From positions 1 to 17,938 of the forward strand of contig JAQBFG010000098.1 of NCBI GenBank assembly GCA_032123495.1: a stretch of 17,938 nucleotides of DNA. The letters run 5' to 3'. Every line of letters starts with the position of its first letter. Within the stretch, counting starts at the first letter, position 1. Made by a program: the position numbers and the translations under genes. The stretch is from JAAERC01 sp032123495. Lineage in GTDB: Bacteria; Zixibacteria; MSB-5A5; GN15; PGXB01. Below are positions 1 through 6,876 of the stretch, one piece after another. The notes below the pieces were generated by a model, which made no database searches, was not told where the DNA came from, and saw nothing but the letters and a program-made list of their open reading frames with translations.

Positions 1-36
1 AAAATAGGACAGCTTTAAACAAAGCTGCCTATTTTT
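1..36. terminator. Bidirectional Rho-independent terminator after the mla operon
   Basis: An almost perfect hairpin: CAGCTTT (10-16) pairs with AAAGCTG (21-27) around an AAAC loop, and the stem continues with AAAATAGG (1-8) against CCTATTTT (28-35), with a single A bulge at 9. T-rich tails exist on both strands, so it can stop the minus-strand mla operon ending at 56 and any plus-strand gene entering from the left. The leftmost bases touch the window edge, so the minus-strand U-tract may be longer than seen. Confidence 0.85.
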
Positions 37-55
37 ATGTACCAATTTTTATATT

Positions 56-991
56 TTAAAATACAGAGAATTTCAGATATTTGTGTGGGTTCGCTTCGAT
101 ATCGCCGACAAGATTTTCTATCCGAACGACCAGATTTTTTATCTCCTGATAAAGTTCATCATCGTTAACCATTGCCCCGGCAGTGCCCTGCCCCTGATTT
201 ATCTTGGATAAGATTGAATCAATCCGTCCGGTTGATGAATTAAGGTTGTCATACAGTTTCGGATCACCCAGCAATTTTCCGATGGTACCGGAATTGCTAT
301 TCGCTTTGGATGTAACATCGGCCAGGTCGGTCGAGATATTTTCCATAGCGCTGGTGATTCTCTCCTGATTTTTTTGCAACCCATCCATCAGGATCGTCAT
401 TGATGCAATCAAGCCGGTTAATTCAACATGAAGCTGGTCATTGGCCAATAGCTGGCCAAGGGTTCCCTCACCATCTTTCATTTTTTTTGTTATATCACAA
501 AGATTTCCCATTACCTTGCGTGAACTGGTGACTAACTCTTCGCCTTCAGACATTATCGCCGCCAGACTACCGGTGGCATCGGTTTTTATGGCACCGTCTT
601 CTGCTATTAGCGGATTCCCCAAAGTACCGGGAATGATTTCAACATACTTATCTCCCAGCATTCCAATTGTTCCCAGTTTTATGCTGGCGTCGATGGTAAT
701 CATATTGGTGACAGATTCTTTGACACGAAGTTTTAATTCTATTTGGCCGGCCGAATCGAGATTAACAAATGTTATTGAAGTTACATTACCGACCTCGACC
801 CCCGCGATCCAAACCGGGGCTCCCTTAACCAGACCATTGACATTGTCAAAATAGGCAACATATCTAACTTTTTTATCAAAGATCGAGGTGCCGCTGCCGG
901 AGAATGAGGCCCAGAGAAGAACAAATAAAGCGATTGTTATCAGAACACCAACTTTTATCTCACCCCATTTAACTTTTGTTGATCTTTTCAT
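56..991 (-). CDS. mlaD: MlaD/MCE-domain lipid-transport protein
   Basis: Periplasmic, inner-membrane-anchored MCE protein of a phospholipid (Mla-type) ABC transport system. It forms the substrate-channelling ring on the MlaFE core. A single N-terminal membrane helix (about residues 12-30) is followed by the MCE domain (about 43-121), with the family landmarks VNGLVKGAPVWIAGVEVG (51-68) and GTIGMLGDKYVEI (107-119). The C-terminal part is helical and carries three spaced copies of a G-T-x-G-x-hydrophobic motif (176, 235 and 269), each followed by an acidic D-x-x-L/H segment. At 311 aa it is longer than E. coli MlaD (about 180 aa), because of this tail. The ATG has a GAGGA Shine-Dalgarno 5 nt upstream and lies 12 nt after mlaF. 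No MlaB or MlaC gene is adjacent. Family assignment is firm; the transported lipid is inferred. Confidence 0.92.
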   Translation of the reverse strand: MKRSTKVKWGEIKVGVLITIALFVLLWASFSGSGTSIFDKKVRYVAYFDNVNGLVKGAPVWIAGVEVGNVTSITFVNLDSAGQIELKLRVKESVTNMITIDASIKLGTIGMLGDKYVEIIPGTLGNPLIAEDGAIKTDATGSLAAIMSEGEELVTSSRKVMGNLCDITKKMKDGEGTLGQLLANDQLHVELTGLIASMTILMDGLQKNQERITSAMENISTDLADVTSKANSNSGTIGKLLGDPKLYDNLNSSTGRIDSILSKINQGQGTAGAMVNDDELYQEIKNLVVRIENLVGDIEANPHKYLKFSVF

Positions 992-1003
992 TTTATCCTC
1001 AAT

Positions 1004-1771
1004 CTAAATAAACTCATTTTTTTGAACATTTGCAATAGAATCTCTGAAAGGTTTTAAGAATTCAACAATGCGGGAATCATCGGCCTGTCGTAATTGAGTA
1101 ATATCACCGTCAAAAATACTTTTCCCCGAATCTATAACAATAAATTTATTGGCAACTTCAAAGGCATCTGCTATTTGATGAGTAACAATAATTGAAGTAA
1201 CCTTCTTCAATTCTGTCAGTCGATTTATTAAGCTCAGAATAGTACTTGTCATACTTGGATCAAGTCCGGTAGTCGGTTCATCGTAAAGCATAATCTTGGG
1301 ATCGGTTGACAGAAGCGCTCGTCCGATAGCTACTCTTCTTTGCATTCCGCCGGATAACTCGTCGGGAAGCTGATCAATAATATCCTCAGACAAACCAACA
1401 AATCCAAGCATTTCGTGAACTTTTTCTCCAATGTCATCGAAACGCATCTTTGAATGTTCCAGCAGATAATAACCTATATTTTCACCAACTGTCATCGAGT
1501 CGAATAATGCCCCATCCTGAAAAACCATTCCGATCCGTTTTCTGATCTCGCGAAGCTCTCTTGGACGGACACCGCAGATATTAGTATCTTCGATCAGAAT
1601 GTCACCCTCATCCGGTTTAGCAAGACCGAGTATTAAGCGCAATATTGTCGATTTCCCTGAGCCGGACTGCCCCATAATAACACGGGCCTCACCGGTCGGT
1701 ATTTTAAATGAGAGATTTTCCAGTACCGGTTTGTCTCCATAGGAGAAACTGACATTTCGAAATTCTATCAA
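1004..1771 (-). CDS. mlaF: Mla-type ABC transporter ATPase
   Basis: Cytoplasmic ATPase that powers MlaE/MCE lipid transport. All ABC landmarks are present: Walker A GQSGSGKST (34-42), Q-loop glutamine at 85 followed by the MlaF-typical DGALFDSMTVGENI stretch, signature LSGGMQRR (139-146), Walker B IMLYDEP (160-166) and the switch histidine in VTHQ (198). Length (255 aa) is normal for MlaF/Ttg2A. Translation probably starts at a TTG that overlaps the mlaE stop codon (TTGA), with AAGGGG about 7 nt upstream; this is a translationally coupled pair. No other in-frame start would preserve the first beta strand. Family assignment is firm. Confidence 0.95.
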   Translation of the reverse strand: MIEFRNVSFSYGDKPVLENLSFKIPTGEARVIMGQSGSGKSTILRLILGLAKPDEGDILIEDTNICGVRPRELREIRKRIGMVFQDGALFDSMTVGENIGYYLLEHSKMRFDDIGEKVHEMLGFVGLSEDIIDQLPDELSGGMQRRVAIGRALLSTDPKIMLYDEPTTGLDPSMTSTILSLINRLTELKKVTSIIVTHQIADAFEVANKFIVIDSGKSIFDGDITQLRQADDSRIVEFLKPFRDSIANVQKNEFI

Positions 1772-2556
1772 AAGTAACCCCTTATAAATGAGAAGACTAC
1801 TTTGGTTACTATAAAATTGGCAATTAAAATCGTGATTGAGGCAATCACCACCGATTCGGTTGTTGCCCGTCCGACACCTTTGGTTCCGCCTTCGGCGGTA
1901 AATCCTTTATAACACGAGATAAAACCGATCACAAAGGCAAATACAAACGGTTTTGCTATTCCAATAAATAGATTGCCGAAATTCAAACGATCTATTACAG
2001 CGGTCCAGTAGGTCAATGATGTTATATGCGAAATAAATATAGCAATCATCCAGCCGCCGACAATAGCGATAACATCGCTGATTATTGTCAACACCGGAAC
2101 CATGACAATTAAAGCAATCAATCTTGGAGCGGCAAGTTTCTTGATCGGATCAATACCGAAAGCAACCATAGCATCAAGCTGTTTGGATGATTTCATCGAA
2201 CCGATCTCGGCGGTGATTCCTGAGGCGACTCGGGCGGCGACCATGACACCGGTTAAAACCGGTCCCAACTCCCGGATGATAGCTATCGCCATAATTCGCC
2301 CGAGATAATTTTTGCTGCCAAAATCAGCCAGTTCATTGGAAAACTGAAGCGCCATTCCCTGTCCGGCCGAAATTCCGGTTAAGATCACCAGAAATAACGA
2401 GCCTACTCCGATCAAATACATCTGTTCAAATGTTTCGTTGACATAAAAGGGGCGGCCATATAATGAGGCGACCATCCGGGCCGAAAAGATGAACAGCCGT
2501 TGAGATTCATAGGCAAAATGTCTGAACCATTCTATAAGGAATTGAACCGGTTTCAT
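1768..2556 (-). CDS. mlaE: MlaE-type ABC transporter permease
   Basis: Integral inner-membrane subunit of the Mla-type lipid ABC transporter, first gene of the mlaE-F-D operon. The 262-aa protein has an amphipathic N-terminus, then several hydrophobic helices. It carries the family signature around residues 93-137 (RELGPVLTGVMVAARVAS, then TAEIGSMK and DAMVAFGIDP) and the conserved C-terminal segment KPFVFAFVIGFISCYKGF with GGTKGVGRATT. The ATG is preceded by AAAGGAA about 14 nt upstream. Its stop overlaps the mlaF start. A separate promoter upstream (2616-2644) means it need not be read through from the helicase gene. Confidence 0.95.
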   Translation of the reverse strand: MKPVQFLIEWFRHFAYESQRLFIFSARMVASLYGRPFYVNETFEQMYLIGVGSLFLVILTGISAGQGMALQFSNELADFGSKNYLGRIMAIAIIRELGPVLTGVMVAARVASGITAEIGSMKSSKQLDAMVAFGIDPIKKLAAPRLIALIVMVPVLTIISDVIAIVGGWMIAIFISHITSLTYWTAVIDRLNFGNLFIGIAKPFVFAFVIGFISCYKGFTAEGGTKGVGRATTESVVIASITILIANFIVTKVVFSFIRGYF

Positions 2557-2615
2557 TTAATCTTATTTGTTCCTTTTGATCTTTCCAGTTTCGTAATTTT
2601 ATATCTTCCGCTTTA

Positions 2616-2644
2616 ATTGTAGAATTACCAATGCCTAATGTCAA
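2616..2644 (-). promoter_or_regulatory. Sigma-70-type promoter of the mla operon
   Basis: On the minus strand TTGACA (2644-2639) is separated by exactly 17 nt from TACAAT (2621-2616): a perfect -35 box and a 5/6 -10 box at optimal spacing. The predicted start is near 2609, giving a leader of about 50 nt before the mlaE ATG at 2556. It lies in the only sizeable gap (2557-2688) between the helicase gene and mlaE. Confidence 0.75.
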
Positions 2645-2649
2645 GGCAT
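2631..2649. promoter_or_regulatory. Dyad overlapping the mla -35 box (operator candidate)
   Basis: ATGCCT (2631-2636) and AGGCAT (2644-2649) are a perfect 6-bp inverted repeat with a 7-nt spacer. The dyad covers the -35 hexamer at 2639-2644. The size and placement fit a repressor operator; no regulator gene is in the window. As an RNA hairpin it lacks a minus-strand U-tract, so it is unlikely to be the helicase terminator. Confidence 0.4.
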
Positions 2650-2688
2650 CTTTTTAGAGATATTTTGAGATAAATTAATATTTGGAAG

Positions 2689-4965
2689 CTATATAACTTC
2701 CACCGCCAGCATATAACTGAGAAGTTTCAACGTACCGGCTTTTCCTTCCGAGCCGACTTCCATTTCAGGGCCGACACACGACGGGCATCCTTTAAGGCAG
2801 GGACAATCTTTAATCTGTTTCCGGCAGGCTTCAAAAAGATCAGATGAGATATTAAAAAGCTTCTCCGAATAACCGACTCCGTCGGGAATATTTTCATAAA
2901 TATAAACGGTCGGCAATTCGCTAAACGGCGAACGGATCTGACTTATCGAACGGAGATCGCGCGGGTCACACATCAGCCAGAGTGGTGCAATTTTGCCAAG
3001 AATATTAGCCAGCCCGCGCAGTGCACCGCCAAAATCCTCACCTTCAAGTTTGAGTTTAAAACGAACATCGCCGGGGAAGGAGTACCAAAATGCGGAGGTT
3101 TGCAGTTCTATTTCAGGCAGCAGGATATTCCCCGAGCCGACATTTTCATGAGTGTGGAATTTTATCTTTTTAAACAGCACCGTCACCGAGGTCACCTTTA
3201 CTTCACCCCACGAGATAGTCATATCGGTTCTGTTTTCCTGATCGGTAATATTCAACACGGTCAGATCCGATTTGGTTTCGGCATCAGTGTAATAATCGAC
3301 CTCAGCTTCTTTGACATATGCCTTTTTCCCCTCCCAGTCAAGTTCGGTCACCTGAAACGATTTGGCATCGTGCAGATAGATCGCTTCCGGATGCAAAAAT
3401 ATCGGTGCCGAATAATAATCGACCTCACCGATCACATGGTTTTTATCGGTCTGATTGAGAATGACAAAATTATCGGGTGAAGCTGAGCGAAGAGAAATCT
3501 GCTGCGCCGGGTACACTTCCGATGACCAGTGGTATTTCCCCCCAGCTTGCCGGAGGATATTTTGCGACTCAAGATAATCCAATATTTCGTCGGTCCCGTC
3601 GCGACGGAATTTTTCATCGGCGTGTAACGGCAACTCAAAACTGGCGCATTTGATATGGTTGGTACTGATGATTAAATTATCAGGGTCGATTATTCCCATC
3701 TCAGGGGTTTTCTTGAACAGGTAATCTGATTCGCGCGCCAAAAATTGATTGATGGCCGAACTGTTGGCAACAAAAATCGTCAACGATGTCCCCGATCTTC
3801 GTCCGGCTCGGCCAGCCTGTTGCCAGACCGATGAAATCGAGCCGGGATAACCAACAATAATAGAAACATCGAGCGCTCCGATATCGATCCCAAGCTCAAG
3901 GGCGTTGGTCGAAACAACTCCGGTTATTTCGCCGCTGCGTAAACCTTGTTCTATTTCCCGTCTTTGGTTGGGAAGATAACCGCCGCGATAACCTGCCACC
4001 CGTATATTTTTCCCGAACGGCTCGGAAAAGGTCTCGCGCAGATATCGCAGGAGAACCTCAACATGTAATCGGTAATGTGCAAATATAATCGTCTGGATAC
4101 CTTCCCGAATAAATTTTTCACCAAGTCTTCGGGATTCTTTGAGAGCGGAGCGTCTGATGCCCAATTGCTTGTTGACCACCGGCGGGTTATATAAGATAAA
4201 ATGTTTGTCACCCGACGGTGCACCATTTTTATTTATCAGATGTACTTTGCGGCCGATTATTTTTTCGGCCAGTTCATCAGGATTGGCGATTGTTGCCGAG
4301 CAGCAGATAAAAGTCGGGTTCGAACCATAAAACTGGCAGATTCGTTTCAGTCGTCTGATAACATTGGCCAGATGCGAACCGAATATCCCGCGATAATGAT
4401 GAATCTCATCGATAACGACATAATTTAGATTTTCAAAAAGCTTGATCCATTTGGTATGATGGGGCAAAATTCCGGCGTGAAGCATATCGGGGTTGGTCAC
4501 TACAATATGTCCCGCCGAACGGATTAATCTTCGAGCAGTTTGCGGCGTGTCTCCATCGAATGTAAATGTTTTTATGTCAACATCAAGAGTGTCGATCAAA
4601 CTGGTCAACTCGGCCAGTTGATCCTGCGATAACGCTTTGGTCGGGAAAAGATACAGCGCCCGCGATGACCTGTTTTTAATAACCGAATCAAGCACCGGAA
4701 TATTATAGCAGAGCGTTTTTCCCGACGCGGTTGGTGTAACGACAACGGTGTCGTTGCCTTTTTGAATCGATTCGATCGCCTCTCTTTGATGTGAATAAAG
4801 CTGTCTGGCACCCTGCCGTTTCAGAAGATTTGTTAATCGCAAATCAATTGACTCGGGATAATCTTCATAGATTCCTTCTTTGGCCGGGAAATGTTTCCAG
4901 TGCGCGATATTGTCGGCAATTGATTTGTCGGTTTTGAAGGAATCAAGTAGTTGATATATATTCAT
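2689..4965 (-). CDS. DEAD/DEAH superfamily 2 helicase with DUF1998 (MrfA/YprA type)
   Basis: ATP-dependent SF2 DNA helicase of the family that includes Bacillus MrfA (mitomycin repair) and yeast Hrq1-like enzymes. With the ATG at 4965 it is 758 aa. Motif I TPTASGKT is at 77-84, motif II DEIH at 186-189, motif III SAT at 223-225, and motif VI QQAGRAGR at 382-389. The C-terminal DUF1998/MZB region ends in a cysteine cluster, C714, C721, C723, C727 and C730, the expected metal site. A GTG at 5001 in the same frame (770 aa) would overlap the upstream gene by 31 nt and has a distant AAGGTGA. I prefer the ATG, which lies 5 nt after the upstream stop. The close coupling suggests co-expression with the archaemetzincin-like protein. 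The DNA-repair role is inferred from family. Confidence 0.9.
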   Translation of the reverse strand: MNIYQLLDSFKTDKSIADNIAHWKHFPAKEGIYEDYPESIDLRLTNLLKRQGARQLYSHQREAIESIQKGNDTVVVTPTASGKTLCYNIPVLDSVIKNRSSRALYLFPTKALSQDQLAELTSLIDTLDVDIKTFTFDGDTPQTARRLIRSAGHIVVTNPDMLHAGILPHHTKWIKLFENLNYVVIDEIHHYRGIFGSHLANVIRRLKRICQFYGSNPTFICCSATIANPDELAEKIIGRKVHLINKNGAPSGDKHFILYNPPVVNKQLGIRRSALKESRRLGEKFIREGIQTIIFAHYRLHVEVLLRYLRETFSEPFGKNIRVAGYRGGYLPNQRREIEQGLRSGEITGVVSTNALELGIDIGALDVSIIVGYPGSISSVWQQAGRAGRRSGTSLTIFVANSSAINQFLARESDYLFKKTPEMGIIDPDNLIISTNHIKCASFELPLHADEKFRRDGTDEILDYLESQNILRQAGGKYHWSSEVYPAQQISLRSASPDNFVILNQTDKNHVIGEVDYYSAPIFLHPEAIYLHDAKSFQVTELDWEGKKAYVKEAEVDYYTDAETKSDLTVLNITDQENRTDMTISWGEVKVTSVTVLFKKIKFHTHENVGSGNILLPEIELQTSAFWYSFPGDVRFKLKLEGEDFGGALRGLANILGKIAPLWLMCDPRDLRSISQIRSPFSELPTVYIYENIPDGVGYSEKLFNISSDLFEACRKQIKDCPCLKGCPSCVGPEMEVGSEGKAGTLKLLSYMLAVEVI

Positions 4966-4970
4966 CGCAG

Positions 4971-5504
4971 TTACATTTTCCCAGTAAGTTTGCGTCGGCA
5001 CATGTCACAGAATTTATCACCTTTGGAATCGATATCAAACATTTTCTGACTATAGTAGTTGATACATTTTGGATTTCGGCAACTCGCCAGATTAAAAAGA
5101 GGGGAGAGGTGAAAAATCGTTTGCTTAAACAGTCGCGTAAATACTTTTTTATCATCCTCAGGAAGACCGTAAAACTCCTGGCGAATTTTGAATAGCGAGA
5201 CCACCGCTGTTCGTGAGACAGTATCAGAATGGCCGATAACGTAAGCCTCATCGGGAAGATACAGATCCTCTTCAAGCAAGCCAAATATAAATTCGCGCTG
5301 GTTGGCTTTGACCCGTTCGAGCTTATTTAAGATAACGCTGGCGTAATTTTGACCTCGGATAACATTATATGATTCCTGAGGGACTTTCATTCCTTTGAGA
5401 ATATCAACCGAACGGTCGAATACCGGACCAATACTGGTTGCCAGACGGTTGACCATAATAAAATCAACGTCACCCAATGGCACCAGAACAATTTTAGCTT
5501 TCAA
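4971..5504 (-). CDS. Archaemetzincin-like protein lacking the catalytic zinc motif
   Basis: Resembles archaemetzincin (AmzA/AMP) zinc proteases over its whole 177 aa: the N-terminal KIVLVPLGDVD strand, the YNVIRGQNYAS segment (46-56), a LEEDLYLPDEAYVIG-like segment (77-91), a VVSLFKIRQEF strand (101-111), and a C-terminal structural zinc site, C142-x4-C147-x18-C166-x2-C169. The catalytic region, normally HExxHxxGxxH directly before the first Cys, here reads FHLSPLFNLAS (131-141). None of the three zinc histidines nor the glutamate is in place, so it should be a pseudo-enzyme. Translation starts at TTG with AGGA 10 nt upstream; an in-frame TAA immediately precedes this TTG, and the next ATG (codon 17) would delete the conserved start. 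It ends 5 nt before the helicase ATG. The homology call is by motif recall, without alignment. Confidence 0.75.
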   Translation of the reverse strand: MKAKIVLVPLGDVDFIMVNRLATSIGPVFDRSVDILKGMKVPQESYNVIRGQNYASVILNKLERVKANQREFIFGLLEEDLYLPDEAYVIGHSDTVSRTAVVSLFKIRQEFYGLPEDDKKVFTRLFKQTIFHLSPLFNLASCRNPKCINYYSQKMFDIDSKGDKFCDMCRRKLTGKM

Positions 5505-5549
5505 TTATGCCACATCCTATTTTGGCAGAGAGAATTTTAAAACCTCTTC

Positions 5550-5738
5550 CTATTCAGCAAAAAAGAATCTATTTTGTGATCCGTATGGAGAAATCACAAC
5601 TTCCATTTTGGCGGCGCATTTCGGGCACCAGCCAACAAACGCATCACCTTTCTTATTAAGATATATTCTGGAATAGATTCGGCAACATTTAAAAACTATA
5701 CCGAGGTGCGGGCGTGTTGTTTTTTTATTTTTTTCCAT
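5550..5738 (-). CDS. Small cysteine-pair protein (putative zinc ribbon)
   Basis: A 62-aa basic protein of unknown function. It has CC at 18-19 and CPKC at 38-41, plus a FFFAE C-terminus. Two Cys pairs about 20 residues apart suggest a mini zinc ribbon. I recall similar short proteins (FxCC...GWCPxC...FF) in planctomycete-like genomes, but cannot verify that here. The frame is open further upstream to 5858, but the ATG at 5738 avoids an 86-nt overlap with the preceding gene and leaves a 34-nt gap. No clear Shine-Dalgarno precedes it. It lies 45 nt before the archaemetzincin-like gene, probably in the same transcript. Confidence 0.6.
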   Translation of the reverse strand: MEKNKKTTRPHLGIVFKCCRIYSRIYLNKKGDAFVGWCPKCAAKMEVVISPYGSQNRFFFAE

Positions 5739-5772
5739 TCCGATAGACAAAATAGCATTAATTTTGGTGGTT

Positions 5773-6153
5773 TCAACAGCAAGCGCTGATAGGTGTCTGC
5801 GACTCTTCAAAATGTTCCTGATCCAGTTGGCGGCCAATATGGACCTCAGCGATATCATCCATTAAAATATACATTTCCGCCACCCAGGGGCTTCCGCCAA
5901 AAGATGCCGTATGTTTGTCATCGACCCAGCTTTCATCGCCGCGATGTTTCCGCCATGAAATAAAAAAGTCACCTTTTATTTCACGATGCCAATCGGATTC
6001 ATTTCGATTTCCTTCTATTGATCTGACTGCGTGATTACTGCCATCGCGCATTTTGAATATTATCTCATGAATATCCTCAGGAATAACAATATCGTGTTTT
6101 TGAATCAGTCCGAGTTCATCAAACAGTTTTCGCCATTTTTCCGATCTGGTCAT
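5773..6153 (-). CDS. Hypothetical 126-aa protein ending in a Cys-Cys pair
   Basis: Family not recognised. Soluble, acidic, tryptophan-rich (SDWHREIKGDF, SWRKHRGDESW, SPWVAEMY), with no signal peptide or membrane segment, and ending SACC followed by TGA. The ATG has a strong GGGGGAG Shine-Dalgarno about 6 nt upstream, which supports real translation. It sits 43 nt downstream of deoC and 34 nt upstream of the 62-aa protein, so it is probably part of the deoB-deoC transcript. The only cysteines are the two terminal ones, which could act as a metal or redox pair. Confidence 0.65.
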   Translation of the reverse strand: MTRSEKWRKLFDELGLIQKHDIVIPEDIHEIIFKMRDGSNHAVRSIEGNRNESDWHREIKGDFFISWRKHRGDESWVDDKHTASFGGSPWVAEMYILMDDIAEVHIGRQLDQEHFEESQTPISACC

Positions 6154-6196
6154 TTTATCTCCCCCGATCTATATCGATCAATAAATCTCATTTTTT

Positions 6197-6856
6197 TTAA
6201 CCTGCCTCGAGCTCTTGCATTATTGCCACCGATGACGATGAGCCGATTCGTTCGGCTCCGGCATCAATTAAAGCCTCCATATCGGCCAAAGATTTAATCC
6301 CGCCTGAGGCTTTCACCTTAATTTGATTTTCGGCTACTTTATATAATCGCTTAACCATCTCAATCGTTGCTCCACCAAAAAATCCGGTTGCGGTTTTGAC
6401 ATATTGCGCCCCGCCGTTTATAACCGCTTTGGTTGCTTCAATTTGTGCTTCGGGCGAGATCCTTGGCGCCTCGATGATAACTTTCAATAAGATATTATCA
6501 GGCAATGCCTTGCGAATAGAGTGTATCTCATCCTCCGCCTTTTTATATTCACCCATAGCGAGAAGACCGATATTGGCGACCATATCGATTTCATCGGCAC
6601 CATCTTCAACCCCCTTGACCGCCTCGGCGATTTTTATATCGGTTCGATTGGCCGATAATGGAAAACCTGCGACCGAAATGATCTTCACATCTGAGCCGGT
6701 CAATTCTTTTTTTGCCTCGGACACCCAGTATGGGTTGATCGCAATTCCGAACATGTCGTACTGTTTTGCCTCGCGACAGAGATTAATAATTGCCTTGAGG
6801 TCGATTTCAGGATAAAGCAGCGCATGGTCAAAATATCTATTCAGGTTTTTTATCAT
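6197..6856 (-). CDS. deoC: Deoxyribose-phosphate aldolase
   Basis: Cleaves 2-deoxyribose-5-phosphate to glyceraldehyde-3-phosphate and acetaldehyde, the last step of deoxynucleoside catabolism, through a Schiff base in a TIM barrel. At 219 aa it fits the shorter bacterial class. The Schiff-base lysine is K154 in VKTATGF, the second active-site lysine is K182 in VKASGGI, and the acid D91 lies in DEIDMV; GFPLSANRTD (64-73) and the phosphate-binding GSSSSV end are present. Unusual for the family, the first helix has DHALLYP rather than DHTLLKP, GIAINP replaces the usual SVCVNP, and the strand after KVIIE is APRI. The ATG has AAGAGAAG 8 nt upstream and lies 20 nt after deoB, so the two act in one pathway from one transcript. 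Confidence 0.9.
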   Translation of the reverse strand: MIKNLNRYFDHALLYPEIDLKAIINLCREAKQYDMFGIAINPYWVSEAKKELTGSDVKIISVAGFPLSANRTDIKIAEAVKGVEDGADEIDMVANIGLLAMGEYKKAEDEIHSIRKALPDNILLKVIIEAPRISPEAQIEATKAVINGGAQYVKTATGFFGGATIEMVKRLYKVAENQIKVKASGGIKSLADMEALIDAGAERIGSSSSVAIMQELEAG

Positions 6857-6876
6857 AGTTTTTGCTTCTCTTGTTT

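Noticed and set aside
441..854. Long open frames antisense to mlaD and to other genes (for example 6396-6815, 3100-3480).
   Set aside because: They are mirror frames of well-supported genes, with no recognisable domain and no ribosome-binding site.
5760..5775. Possible second selenoprotein: the 126-aa protein ends Cys-Cys-UGA, and reading through would add Asn-His-Gln-Asn before TAA.
   Set aside because: The downstream stem (CAAAAT/ATTTTG) has a loop without G in the first two positions, the extension is only four residues, and no selenoprotein family with this ending is known to me.
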